A stretch of 64,000 nt of DNA from Amaricoccus sp047275745. GTDB taxonomy: Bacteria > Pseudomonadota > Alphaproteobacteria > Rhodobacterales > Rhodobacteraceae. Numbering within the stretch: the first letter of the stretch is position 1; the number at the start of each line of letters is the position of its first letter. Made by a program: the position numbers and the translations under genes. This document shows positions 25,020 to 34,563 of the stretch, piece by piece. The notes beneath the pieces are model-generated. The model ran no database searches and had not been told where the DNA came from. It saw only the letters and a list, made by a program, of their open reading frames with translations. The DNA lies in contig NZ_JBKQWU010000006.1 in the NCBI RefSeq assembly GCF_047275745.1, positions 61,411-125,410 on the forward strand, in the 5' to 3' direction.

Positions 25020-25970
25020 TCAGATTTCCACCAGCCCCCAGTGCCCCAGGAGCCAAAGGATCACCGAGAGCGTGATCGCCGAGCAGACCGTCGCGACGAA
25101 GAGCGCGGTCGCGGTGAGCTTTCCCTCGCCGAAGCGGCCGCCGATGATCGGGTACATGCCCATGATCGGCGAGCCTGCGAAGATCACGCCGGTGGCGAAG
25201 GTGGCGGGATCGACCTCGAGCGCCCAGAGCACGAGGGCGACCAGCGCCGGATGGAGGATGAGCTTGCCCGCGACGACGCGGCCGACGCCGGTCGGCAGGT
25301 TGTCGGTCTCGAGCCCCGCGAGCGTGCCGCCGACGACGAAGAGCGCGAGCGGCGCCGCGACGGCCGCGAGCATCGAGATCGGCTTCGCGATCGGCTGCGG
25401 CGGGGTGATCCCGGCCGCCGAGATGGTGGCGCCGAGAACGATCGCGATCATGAGCGGATTGCGCGCGAGGCTCATCGCCATGACCCGCAGGAGCGCGCGG
25501 CGCGATCTGGGCCGGCCGAGCCCCGCTTCCGCGATCGCCATCGCGGCGGGCAGGATCAGCATGTTCTCGATCACCATGTTCTGCGCGAAGACGCCGGCCG
25601 AGGCCGGTCCGATCACCATGATCGCGATCGGATAGCCCATGAAGCCGGTATTCGAGCCGCAGACGCCGAGCGCGCGCACCGCCGCGGGCGTCACCTCCCG
25701 CCCGAAGACCCGGCGCGACACCACGAAGCCGAAGACGAAAAGCCCGAAGGTCGCGCCGCCATAGCCGAGCAGATAGGTGTGGTTCATCGTCTGGCCGAGC
25801 GGCGCGCTCGTGATCGCCGAGAGGATGAGCGCGGGCATCGCGATCTTGAAGACGAAGGCGCCCAGGCCGCGCAGCGTCCCCTCCTCGACATAGCCCGACC
25901 GCACCGCCGTGTAGCCGGTCGCGATGATGATGAAGACCGGCGCGATGATCCCGAGGACGGAGAAGATCAC
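25020..25970 (-). CDS. AEC family transporter (auxin efflux carrier-like)
   Basis: 316-aa integral membrane protein with about ten hydrophobic helices in two inverted halves. Signatures: VFIIIATGYTAVRSGYV at the N-terminus, SNTGFMGYPIAIMVIGPASA near 105-125, and AGSPIMGMYPIIGGRFG near 265-281. Bacterial members export or import organic acids such as malate; the substrate here is not predictable. It stands alone, convergent with the GIY-YIG gene. Confidence 0.88.
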   Translation of the reverse strand: MIFSVLGIIAPVFIIIATGYTAVRSGYVEEGTLRGLGAFVFKIAMPALILSAITSAPLGQTMNHTYLLGYGGATFGLFVFGFVVSRRVFGREVTPAAVRALGVCGSNTGFMGYPIAIMVIGPASAGVFAQNMVIENMLILPAAMAIAEAGLGRPRSRRALLRVMAMSLARNPLMIAIVLGATISAAGITPPQPIAKPISMLAAVAAPLALFVVGGTLAGLETDNLPTGVGRVVAGKLILHPALVALVLWALEVDPATFATGVIFAGSPIMGMYPIIGGRFGEGKLTATALFVATVCSAITLSVILWLLGHWGLVEI

Positions 25971-26453
25971 CGCGCACCCCCGCCGGCGATCCCGCGCGGC
26001 GCGGCGCCACCGTTGATTTCAGGCCTGTTCGGGCGCATTCTCGTCCATTCTCCCGTGTGGAGGATTGCTTCGGCGCGCGACGCCCGGCCGGATGCCGGTC
26101 CCGGCGGCGGGTCCGTCCCGACGGTACCCTAGTGGCCTTGGCGGGCCTTGGCAAAGCGGGACCGGACGCGCGCGGAATATCCGCGATCGACCGTGGCGGG
26201 CCGTGATCGGCCAGTAACACCGGTCATCGCCACCCGTCACGAAGGCCACCGACAAGGCCCCCGACAAGACCCGCGACGCCGCGATCCCGCGCCGAGCGAA
26301 CGACTGCTCGCTCTTCGACCATTCGCCGGTCGGGAACGGTCTCGTCGGGGCATTTGAACCCGCCCGACGCGCGCCGCCGCCGAAAAGCCTTGCCGCGCCC
26401 GCCGAACTTTTGCCAACCTCGCGCGAAAACCGCATCCGAAAGCCGGAGAACGC
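25971..26453. other. 483-bp divergent intergenic region
   Basis: No plausible gene is seen. It contains short direct repeats: GGCCTTGGC at 26134 and 26144, and CCGACAAG at 26249 and 26261 (period 12). The last 16 bp hold the GGAG of the downstream transglutaminase gene, five bases before its ATG. I found no clear promoter, operator or terminator. Confidence 0.5.
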
Positions 26454-29400
26454 ATGTCGATCAAGGCCGCCATCTATCACCTGACGCACTACAAGTACGA
26501 TCGTCCGGTCACGCTCGGCCCGCAGGTGATCCGGCTCCGCCCCGCGCCGCATTCGCGCACCCGCGTCATCTCGCATACGCTCCGCGTCAGCCCGGGCGGG
26601 CATTTCGTCAACCACCAGCAGGACCCCTACGGCAACTGGCTCGCGCGGTTCGTCTTCCCGGAGCCGGTGAGCGAGCTCAAGATCGAGGTCGATCTCGTCG
26701 CCGACATGACGGTCTACAATCCGTTCGACTTCTTCGTCGAGGAAACGGCGGAGGAATGGCCGTTCGACTATCCCGAGGACCTCCGGGAGGATCTCTCGAT
26801 CTACCGCGCGCCGGAGCCGGCCGGCCCCAGGCTCCGGGCCTTCCTCGACACGATTCCCCGCGAGAGGGCGCGGACCGTCGATTTCATCGTCGCGCTCAAC
26901 GCCCGCGTCTCGCAGGAAGTGGGCTACGTCATCCGGATGGAGCCGGGCGTGCAGACGCCGGAGGAGACCTTCGAGCGCGGGACCGGCTCGTGCCGCGATT
27001 CGAGCTGGCTCATGGTGCAGGCGCTGCGCAACCTCGGACTCGCGGCGCGGTTCGTCTCGGGCTATCTCATCCAGCTCAAGCCCGACCTCGTCGCGCTCGA
27101 CGGGCCGGCGGGCACCGATCACGATTTCACCGACCTGCATGCCTGGTGCGAGGTCTACCTGCCCGGCGCGGGCTGGATCGGCCTCGACCCGACCTCGGGC
27201 CTGCTGACCGGCGAGAGCCATGTGCCGCTCGCCGCGACCCCGCATTACCGCAACGCCGCGCCGATCTCGGGCATGGCGAGCTACGCCGAGGTCGATTTCG
27301 ACTTCGACATGAGGATCAGCCGCGTCTCCGAGCATCCGCGCATCACCAAACCCTATTCCGAGGAGGCCTGGGCGGCGCTCAACGAGGTCGGCGCCAAGGT
27401 CGACCGGGCGCTCGCCGAGGGCGATGTGCGGCTCACGATGGGCGGTGAGCCGACCTTCGTCTCGATCGACGATTTCGAGAGCGGCGAGTGGAACACCGAC
27501 GCGGTCGGGCCGACCAAGCGCGGTCGCGCCGACACGCTGATCCGGCGGCTGCGCGACCGGTTCGCGCCGGGCGGCTTCCTGCACTACGGACAGGGCAAGT
27601 GGTATCCGGGCGAGACCCTGCCGCGCTGGACCTTCTCGCTCTACTGGCGCCGTGACGGCCAGCCGATCTGGTCGAACGCGGATCTGATCGCGGTCGAGGG
27701 CAAGGAGACCGGCGTCGGCCCGAACGAGGCGGAGCAGCTGCTGATGGGAATCGCCGACGCGCTCGGCGTCGATCATGACCTCGTCATCCCCGCCTTCGAG
27801 GACCCGGCGACGTGGATACTGAAGGAAGCGAACCTGCCGGAGAACGTAACGCCGGAGAATTCGAAGCTCGAGGACGCGGAGGAACGCCACCGGATCAGCC
27901 GGGTCTTCGCCCGCGGGCTGACCGAGCCGTCTGGCTTCGTCCTGCCGGTGCAGCGCTGGCAGGCCCGCGCCTCGGGGGCGGCGCGGTGGCGCTCGGAGCG
28001 CTGGCGGCTGCGGCGGAAGTTCCTGTTCCTGGTGCCGGGAGACAGCCCGGTCGGCTACCGGATTCCGCTCTCCTCGCTCCCTTATGTGCCGCCCTCGTCC
28101 TATCCCTATACCAATGTCGCCGACCCGACCGAGCCGCGCGGCGCGCTTCCGACCTTCAACGTGCCCGCGCCCCAGATCCGGCCGAACCGGCCGGCGAGTT
28201 TCGCGGCCGCCGAGCCGGTGCAGGAGCGCATCGAGCAGCACATCGGCGAACTCGATGGCGCGGTGCGCACGGCGCTCTCGGTCGAGCCGCGCGACGGGCG
28301 GCTCTGTGTCTTCATGCCGCCGGTCGAGCGGCTGGAGGATTATCTCGAGCTCATTTCCGCCGCCGAGGCCGCGGCGCGGGCGATGAACCTGCCGATCCAT
28401 ATCGAGGGCTACGCGCCGCCGCATGACCCGCGGCTCAACGTGATCCGTGTCGCGCCCGATCCCGGCGTCATCGAGGTGAACATCCAGCCGTCGCACAGCT
28501 GGGACGACTGCGTCTTCATCACCGAGACGGTCTATGAGCAGGCCCGCCAGAGCCGGCTCGGCGCCGACAAGTTCATGATCGACGGCCGCCATACCGGCAC
28601 CGGCGGCGGCAATCACGTGGTCGTCGGCGGCGCCAGCACGCTCGACAGCCCGTTCCTGCGCCGGCCCGACCTGCTACGGAGCCTGATCCTGCACTGGCAG
28701 CGCCATCCCTCGATGTCCTATCTGTTCTCGGGCCTCTTCATCGGCCCGACCAGCCAGGCGCCGCGGGTGGACGAGGCGCGGCATGACGGGCTCTACGAGC
28801 TCGAGATCGCGCTGGCGCAGATGCCGCCGCCGGGCCAGGGGGTCCAGCCCCTGCCCTGGCTCGTGGACCGGCTGTTGCGCAACCTGCTGGTCGATGTGAC
28901 CGGCAACACGCACCGGGCCGAGATCTGCATCGACAAGCTCTATTCGCCGGACGGGCCGACCGGGCGCCTCGGGCTCGTCGAATTCCGCGGCTTCGAGATG
29001 CCGCCCGATCCCCGCATGTCGCTCGCGCAGCAGCTGCTGATCCGCGCCCTGATCGCGCGCTACTGGTCGCATCCCCTGGGAGGCGAATTCACCCACTGGG
29101 GCATGACCCTGCACGACCGCTTCATGCTGCCGCATTTCGTCTGGGAGGATTTCCTCGACGTCTTGCGCGACCTCTCGGCGAACGGGTTCGAGATGCGCTC
29201 GGACTGGTTCGAAGCGCAGGCCGAGTTCCGCTTCCCGTTCTGCGGCGAGGTCGAATACGAAGGCGCGCATCTCGAATTGCGCGCCGCGCTCGAACCCTGG
29301 CATGTGCTGGGCGAGACCGGCGCGATCGGCGGCACGGTGCGCTACACCGATTCCTCGACCGAGCGGCTGCAGGTGAAGCTCGCGACCGCCAATCCCGAGC

Positions 29401-29780
29401 GCTACGCGGTGGTCTGCAACGGTCGGCGCCTGCCGCTCGGCGCGACCGGGACGAGCGGCGTCTCGGTCGCCGGGGTCCGCTACAAGGCGTGGCAGCCGGC
29501 GCAGGCGATGCATCCGGTGGTGCCGGTCCATGCGCCGCTCACCTTCGACATCTTCGACACCTGGAGCAACCGCGCCCTCGGGGGCTGCGTCTATCACGTC
29601 GCCCATCCCGGCGGGCGCAACTACGAGACCTTCCCGGTCAATGGCAACGAGGCCGAGGCGCGGCGCCTCGCGCGCTTCGAGGCCAGGGGCCATACGCCGG
29701 GTCTCTACCTGCCGCCGCTGGAGATGCCGAACCGCGCCTTCCCGCTGACACTCGACCTCCGCAGATCGCCGGGGGTGTGA
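26454..29780 (+). CDS. Transglutaminase-like protein with DUF2126 domain
   Basis: 1108-aa protein. Residues 1-90 are the bacterial transglutaminase-like N-terminal domain (IYHLTHYKYDRPVTLGPQVI). The transglutaminase core has a complete triad C180 (RGTGSCRDSSWLM), H229 (DLHAWCEVYLPG) and D245 (WIGLDPTSG). Residues from about 340 on form DUF2126, starting with LTMGGEPTFVSIDD and rich in conserved aromatic, Glu and Gly motifs. It is the first gene of a three-gene operon with a circularly permuted ATP-grasp/alpha-E protein and a second transglutaminase. These clusters are predicted to make or process peptide or amide bonds; no product is known. Confidence 0.9.
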   Translation: MSIKAAIYHLTHYKYDRPVTLGPQVIRLRPAPHSRTRVISHTLRVSPGGHFVNHQQDPYGNWLARFVFPEPVSELKIEVDLVADMTVYNPFDFFVEETAEEWPFDYPEDLREDLSIYRAPEPAGPRLRAFLDTIPRERARTVDFIVALNARVSQEVGYVIRMEPGVQTPEETFERGTGSCRDSSWLMVQALRNLGLAARFVSGYLIQLKPDLVALDGPAGTDHDFTDLHAWCEVYLPGAGWIGLDPTSGLLTGESHVPLAATPHYRNAAPISGMASYAEVDFDFDMRISRVSEHPRITKPYSEEAWAALNEVGAKVDRALAEGDVRLTMGGEPTFVSIDDFESGEWNTDAVGPTKRGRADTLIRRLRDRFAPGGFLHYGQGKWYPGETLPRWTFSLYWRRDGQPIWSNADLIAVEGKETGVGPNEAEQLLMGIADALGVDHDLVIPAFEDPATWILKEANLPENVTPENSKLEDAEERHRISRVFARGLTEPSGFVLPVQRWQARASGAARWRSERWRLRRKFLFLVPGDSPVGYRIPLSSLPYVPPSSYPYTNVADPTEPRGALPTFNVPAPQIRPNRPASFAAAEPVQERIEQHIGELDGAVRTALSVEPRDGRLCVFMPPVERLEDYLELISAAEAAARAMNLPIHIEGYAPPHDPRLNVIRVAPDPGVIEVNIQPSHSWDDCVFITETVYEQARQSRLGADKFMIDGRHTGTGGGNHVVVGGASTLDSPFLRRPDLLRSLILHWQRHPSMSYLFSGLFIGPTSQAPRVDEARHDGLYELEIALAQMPPPGQGVQPLPWLVDRLLRNLLVDVTGNTHRAEICIDKLYSPDGPTGRLGLVEFRGFEMPPDPRMSLAQQLLIRALIARYWSHPLGGEFTHWGMTLHDRFMLPHFVWEDFLDVLRDLSANGFEMRSDWFEAQAEFRFPFCGEVEYEGAHLELRAALEPWHVLGETGAIGGTVRYTDSSTERLQVKLATANPERYAVVCNGRRLPLGATGTSGVSVAGVRYKAWQPAQAMHPVVPVHAPLTFDIFDTWSNRALGGCVYHVAHPGGRNYETFPVNGNEAEARRLARFEARGHTPGLYLPPLEMPNRAFPLTLDLRRSPGV

Positions 29781-29784
29781 AAAC

Positions 29785-32187
29785 ATGCGGTCCCGCGAAG
29801 CCCTGGCACCGGACGATGCGATCGCCGGTCTCCTCGCCGACTACCGACCGTTGCCAGGCGTCGCGGACGAACTCCTTGACCAGACCGGCCACATCCGGCC
29901 GGTCTGGTCGCAGTTCATGCGCCACCTCGCCGCGATCTCGCCCGAGGATCTCACAGGGCGGTTCGCACAAGGCGACCAGTACCTGCGCGACGCGGGCGTC
30001 TTCTTCCGCCAGTACGGCGACACCCTCTCGACCGAACGCGCCTGGCCGCTCAGCCATATCCCGGTCCTGATCGAGGAGGCCGAGTGGAACGGCATCGCCG
30101 AGGGGCTGATCCAGCGGGCCGACCTGCTGGAAGCGGTGGTCGCCGATCTCTACGGGCCGAACCGGCTCGTCGGCACCGGGCAGCTGCCGGGGAGTCTGAT
30201 CGCGCGCAGTGCCGAATGGCTGCGCCCGCTCGTCGGTGTCCAGCCGCGGTCGGGGCACTACCTGCACTTCCTCGCCTTCGAGCTCGGGCGCGGTCCCGAC
30301 GGCACCTGGTGGGTCCTCGGCGACCGGACGCAGGCGCCCTCGGGCGCGGGTTTCGCGCTCGAGAACCGGATGGCGACGGCGCGGGTCTTCTCGGAGCTCT
30401 ACGCCGAGTCGAACGCGCACCGGCTCGCGGGGTTCTTCCGCACCTTCCGCGACGCGCTGCAGCGGCTCTGCGACGACCGCGACCCGCGCGTTGCGATCAT
30501 GACGCCCGGGCAGCTCAACGACACCTATTTCGAACACGCCTATATCGCGCGCTATCTCGGCTTCCTGCTGCTCGAAGGCGAGGATCTGACCGTCGAACAG
30601 GGCCGCGTCATGGTCCGGACCGTCGCCGGGCCGAAGCCGATCGGCGTGCTCTGGCGCCGGCTCGACGCCGCCTTCGCCGACCCGCTGGAACTCAATCCGG
30701 GCTCGCGCATCGGCACGCCCGGCCTCGTCAGCGCCGTGCGGAAGGGCAATGTCAGCCTCGTCAACGCGCTCGGCTCCGGCATCCTCGAGACGCGCGCGCT
30801 CCTCGCCTTCCTGCCCCGCATCTCGATGGCGCTGCGCGGCGAGGCGCTGCGGCTGCCGAACATCGCGACCTGGTGGTGCGGTCAGCCGGTCGAGCGCGCG
30901 CATGTCCGCGCCAATGCCGCGCGGATGATGATCGGCGCGGCGCTCTCGACCCGGCTCCCCTTCGACCTCGACGGCTCGACCTTCCTCGGCGGCGGGCACG
31001 CCGGCCGGACGCGCGAGGAGATCGACGCCTGGATCGAATCCGAGGCTTCGGGCCTCGTCGGGCAGGAGGCGGTGACGCTCTCGACAACGCCGGCCCATGT
31101 CGACGGCAAGCTCGTGCCGCGGCCGATCAGCCTGCGCGCCTTCGTCGCTCGGACCGACCGCGGCTGGCAGGTGATGCCCGGCGGTTTCGCCCGCATCGGC
31201 CGGACCCCGGACCCGACCGCCATCGCGATGCAGCGCGGCGGCTCGGCGGCGGATGTCTGGATCGTCGGCCCCGCGCCGGTCATCAACGTCTCGATGCTGC
31301 CCGAAAGCGGCTCGGGTCTGCGCCTCCGTCAGGGCGCGCTGCCGAGCCGGGCGGCGGACAATCTCTTCTGGCTCGGGCGATACATCGAGCGGGCCGAGGG
31401 CATGATGCGGCTCATCCGCGCCCATCACATCCGCCTGGCCGAGACCGGTGACGCCGAGGCGCCGCTCCTCGCCTATCTCGACCTGCATCTCAGCGATGTC
31501 GGCGTCGATCCCGCCGAGGAGATCCCCGAGGGGCTGCGCGCCACGCTGGGCGCCGCGACCATGAGCGCGAGCCATGTGCGCGACCGTTTCTCCACCGACG
31601 GCTGGATGGCGCTGAACGACCTCTCGCGGACCGCGCGCAAGATGGCGGGGACGGCGCGCGCGGGCGACGACTGCGCGCGCGCGATGGGTGTGCTGCTGCG
31701 CAAGCTCACCGGCTTCTCCGGCCTCGTGCACGAGAACATGTACCGGTTCACCGGCTGGCGCTTCCTCGCGATCGGCCGGGCGATGGAGCGGGCGATGGAG
31801 ATGGCGGGGCTGCTCGCCTGGCTCGGCGCGCCCGAGGCGCCGGAGGGCGCGCTCGACATGGCGATCGAGATCGGCGACAGCGTCATGACCCACCTCCGCC
31901 GCTACGCCGTCGCCACCACCCGGGAGACGGTGATGGACCTGCTGGCGCTCGACGGCCGCAACCCGCGTTCGATCCTCTACCAGATGACCGAGATCCGCGA
32001 TCAGGTCGCCCTGTTGCCGGTCGCCGAGACGGGCGGCCAGCTCTCGCGCCTCTCGCGCGAGGTGATGCGCGCGCATACCGAGATCGCGACCGAACTGCCG
32101 GAGACGCTCGACACGGAGGCGCTGCTCGCCTGCCGGTCGCGGCTCTTCGACCTCTCGAACCTGCTCTCCGAATCCTATCTCGGGTGA
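29785..32187 (+). CDS. Circularly permuted ATP-grasp / alpha-E fusion protein
   Basis: 800-aa protein. Residues 1 to about 480 are the type 2 circularly permuted ATP-grasp domain (DUF404/DUF407): GDQYLRDAGVFFRQYGDTLS, TPGQLNDTYFEHAYIARYLG, LVEGEDL-like LLEGEDLTVEQGRV, and a central loop. Residues from about 525 are the alpha-E domain (DUF403) beginning LPSRAADNLFWLGRYIERAE, an all-helical module. ATP-grasp enzymes join a carboxylate and an amine through acyl phosphate; here the substrates are unknown. In many genomes the two domains are separate genes, so the fusion directly links them. Spacing to both neighbours is four bases or less. Confidence 0.9.
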   Translation: MRSREALAPDDAIAGLLADYRPLPGVADELLDQTGHIRPVWSQFMRHLAAISPEDLTGRFAQGDQYLRDAGVFFRQYGDTLSTERAWPLSHIPVLIEEAEWNGIAEGLIQRADLLEAVVADLYGPNRLVGTGQLPGSLIARSAEWLRPLVGVQPRSGHYLHFLAFELGRGPDGTWWVLGDRTQAPSGAGFALENRMATARVFSELYAESNAHRLAGFFRTFRDALQRLCDDRDPRVAIMTPGQLNDTYFEHAYIARYLGFLLLEGEDLTVEQGRVMVRTVAGPKPIGVLWRRLDAAFADPLELNPGSRIGTPGLVSAVRKGNVSLVNALGSGILETRALLAFLPRISMALRGEALRLPNIATWWCGQPVERAHVRANAARMMIGAALSTRLPFDLDGSTFLGGGHAGRTREEIDAWIESEASGLVGQEAVTLSTTPAHVDGKLVPRPISLRAFVARTDRGWQVMPGGFARIGRTPDPTAIAMQRGGSAADVWIVGPAPVINVSMLPESGSGLRLRQGALPSRAADNLFWLGRYIERAEGMMRLIRAHHIRLAETGDAEAPLLAYLDLHLSDVGVDPAEEIPEGLRATLGAATMSASHVRDRFSTDGWMALNDLSRTARKMAGTARAGDDCARAMGVLLRKLTGFSGLVHENMYRFTGWRFLAIGRAMERAMEMAGLLAWLGAPEAPEGALDMAIEIGDSVMTHLRRYAVATTRETVMDLLALDGRNPRSILYQMTEIRDQVALLPVAETGGQLSRLSREVMRAHTEIATELPETLDTEALLACRSRLFDLSNLLSESYLG

Positions 32188-32188
32188 C

Positions 32189-33076
32189 GTGATGCTCTAC
32201 GATATCGGGATGCGGATCAGCTACAGCTACGACGGCGTCGCCGGTGGCGGGCGTCACCTGCTGCGGCTCCTGCCGGCGGATCTGCCCGGCCAGCAACGGC
32301 TGGTTTCGAGCGCGCTCCGCGTCTCGCCCCAACCGGCGGAGCGGAGCGAGATGGTCGATTTCTTCGGTAATTACGGCACCGAGATCACCTTGCGCGATTC
32401 GCATGAGGAGCTGGAGTTCCGCGTCGGGGCGCGCGTCGAGCGTTTCGCCGAACCGCCGGGTCTCGACATCTCGCCGCCGCTCACGCGGCTCGCGCAGGAA
32501 CTCGCCGACTACCGGGGCCTCGAACCCGACTCGCCACTGCATTTCCTCTGGTCCAGTCCGCGCGCGTCATCGACGCCGGAAATGACCGACTATGCGCGCC
32601 TCCGGGTCGGCGAGGGGATCACCGCCTTCGCCGCTGTGCTGACGATCGGGCGCGCGCTCTACAAGGATCTCGAATTCGATCCGGAGGCGACGACCGTCGA
32701 CACGCCGGCGCGCGAGGCCTTCGAGCGCCGGCGCGGCGTCTGCCAGGATTTCGCGCAGATCATGATCGCGATGCTGCGCGGGATCGGCGTGCCGGCGGGC
32801 TATGTCAGCGGCTTTCTCCGCACCAACCCGCCCCCCGGCCGGCCGCGGCTCGAAGGCGCGGATGCGATGCATGCCTGGGTCCGGGCCTGGTGCGGTCGCG
32901 AGACCGGCTGGATCGAGTTCGACCCGACCAACAACGTCGTCGTCGGGCTCGATCATATCGTGGTCGCGCGCGGCAGGGACTATGGCGACGTCTCGCCGGT
33001 GCGCGGGATTCTCAGGATCGCGGGCGAGCAGACCACGGAACAGGCGGTCGACGTGATCCCGGTCGCCGCGGCGTGA
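32189..33076 (+). CDS. Transglutaminase-like cysteine protein
   Basis: 295-aa protein. An N-terminal beta domain (IGMRISYSYDGVAGGGRHLL), then a transglutaminase core with triad C185 (RRGVCQDFAQIM), H228 (AMHAWVRAWCG) and D245 (WIEFDPTNN). The GTG at 32189 starts right after the ATP-grasp stop; ATG 32192 is equally possible, and neither has a clear Shine-Dalgarno, so translation is probably coupled. In related clusters a proteasome-like (Anbu) peptidase gene often follows; here the next gene is urtE on the other strand. Confidence 0.9.
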   Translation: MMLYDIGMRISYSYDGVAGGGRHLLRLLPADLPGQQRLVSSALRVSPQPAERSEMVDFFGNYGTEITLRDSHEELEFRVGARVERFAEPPGLDISPPLTRLAQELADYRGLEPDSPLHFLWSSPRASSTPEMTDYARLRVGEGITAFAAVLTIGRALYKDLEFDPEATTVDTPAREAFERRRGVCQDFAQIMIAMLRGIGVPAGYVSGFLRTNPPPGRPRLEGADAMHAWVRAWCGRETGWIEFDPTNNVVVGLDHIVVARGRDYGDVSPVRGILRIAGEQTTEQAVDVIPVAAA

Positions 33077-33104
33077 AGGCGGATCGCGGCCAACCGTCCC
33101 CGCC

Positions 33105-33812
33105 TCAGACCGTCATCCAGCGCCGGACCTCCTCCTGGTCGAGATCCGAGGTCCTGCCGGAGAGCACGATCCGGCCCCGGTCCATCACCGCGATCCGGTC
33201 GGCGAGTTCCACGGCGAAGTCGAAGAACTGCTCCACCAGCACGATCGCCATCGTCCCCTGGTCGCGGAGATAGGCGATCGCGCGGCCAATGTCCTTGATG
33301 ACCGAGGGCTGGATGCCCTCCGTCGGCTCGTCGAGCAGGAGAAGCTTCGGCCCGGTCACCAGCGCCCGGCCGATCGCAAGCTGCTGCTGCTGCCCGCCCG
33401 AGAGATCGCCGCCGCGGCGGCCCATCATCTCGCCGAGCACGGGAAAAAGCTCGAAGACCGTATCGGGCACCTTGCGCCCGCCCCGCGGCAGCAGCGCGAA
33501 GCCGGTCTCCAGATTCTCCTTCACCGTCAGGAGCGGGAAGATCTCGCGCCCCTGCGGCACCGTCGCCACGCCGAGCTTGGCGCGCGCGTCCGGGCGGAGT
33601 TTCGAGATGTCCTTGCCCTGCCACATGATCTTGCCCGAGCGGATGCCCTGCCGCCCGGAAACCGCGCGCAGCATCGAGGTCTTGCCGACCCCGTTGCGCC
33701 CGAGGATCGAGGTCACCTGACCGATCTCGGCGTCGAGCGAGACATCCTTCAGCGCCTGCGCCGCGCCGTAATAGAGGTCCATGCCCTCGATGGAGAGTTT
33801 CTCAGCGGCCAA
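33105..33812 (-). CDS. urtE: Urea ABC transporter ATP-binding subunit UrtE
   Basis: 235-aa ATPase of the Urt high-affinity urea importer. Walker A GRNGVGKTS, signature LSGGQQQQLAIGRAL, Walker B LLLLDEPTEGIQPS, and EQFFDFAVELADRIAVMDRG, the typical UrtE C-terminal half. The start overlaps the urtD end by 11 bp. Last gene of urtABCDE, convergent with the transglutaminase operon 28 bp away. Confidence 0.95.
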   Translation of the reverse strand: MAAEKLSIEGMDLYYGAAQALKDVSLDAEIGQVTSILGRNGVGKTSMLRAVSGRQGIRSGKIMWQGKDISKLRPDARAKLGVATVPQGREIFPLLTVKENLETGFALLPRGGRKVPDTVFELFPVLGEMMGRRGGDLSGGQQQQLAIGRALVTGPKLLLLDEPTEGIQPSVIKDIGRAIAYLRDQGTMAIVLVEQFFDFAVELADRIAVMDRGRIVLSGRTSDLDQEEVRRWMTV

Positions 33813-34563
33813 GATACACCTCGATCACTTCCCTATTCGCCGAGACATGGTCGAGCGAGCCTTCCGCCAGCACCGCGCCCCGGTGCAGCACCGTCACCTT
33901 GCAGTCGAGCGCGCGGACGAAATCCATGTCATGCTCGATCACCACGACCGACCGCTTGCCCGCGATCTCGCGCAACAGCTCCGCCGTGCGCATCGTCTCG
34001 GCGTCGGTCATGCCCGCCGCCGGCTCGTCCACCAGCAGGAGCCTCGGTTCCTGCGCGAGCAGCATGCCGATTTCGAGCCACTGCTTCTGCCCGTGGCTGA
34101 GCCCGCCCGCGAGCCGGTGGCGCGCGTGGGAGAGCCGCACGAGGTCGAGCAACTCGTCGATCCGCGCCTTCTGCGCCTTCGAGGTCCGGAAGAACAGGCT
34201 CGCCTTCACCCCGCGATCGCTCGCCAGCGAGAGCATCAGGTTGTCCTCGACCGTGTGCGTCTCGAAGACCGTGGGTTTCTGGAACTTGCGCCCGATCCCG
34301 AGCCGCGCGGTCGAAGCCTCGTCCATGCGGGTGAGATCGGTATGCTCGCCCCAGATCACCTCGCCCATGTCGGGCCGGGTCTTGCCGGTGATGATGTCGA
34401 GCATCGTGGTCTTGCCGGCGCCGTTCGGCCCGACGACCGCGCGCAGCTCGCCCTCGGTGATCACCATCGAGAGGCCGTTGATCGCCTTGTAGCCGTCGAA
34501 GGCGCGGTGCACGTCGTTGAGATAGAGCTGGGTGCCCTTCAGGCCGCGAATCTCGCCGCTCAT
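33802..34563 (-). CDS. urtD: Urea ABC transporter ATP-binding subunit UrtD
   Basis: 253-aa ATPase. Walker A GPNGAGKTT, GIGRKFQKPTVFETHTVEDN, signature LSHGQKQWLEIGM, and Walker B LLLVDEPAAGMTDAE; the HGQKQWLEIGMLL form is distinctive of UrtD. ATG overlaps the urtC stop (ATGA, 34560-34563). Confidence 0.95.
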   Translation of the reverse strand: MSGEIRGLKGTQLYLNDVHRAFDGYKAINGLSMVITEGELRAVVGPNGAGKTTMLDIITGKTRPDMGEVIWGEHTDLTRMDEASTARLGIGRKFQKPTVFETHTVEDNLMLSLASDRGVKASLFFRTSKAQKARIDELLDLVRLSHARHRLAGGLSHGQKQWLEIGMLLAQEPRLLLVDEPAAGMTDAETMRTAELLREIAGKRSVVVIEHDMDFVRALDCKVTVLHRGAVLAEGSLDHVSANREVIEVYLGR

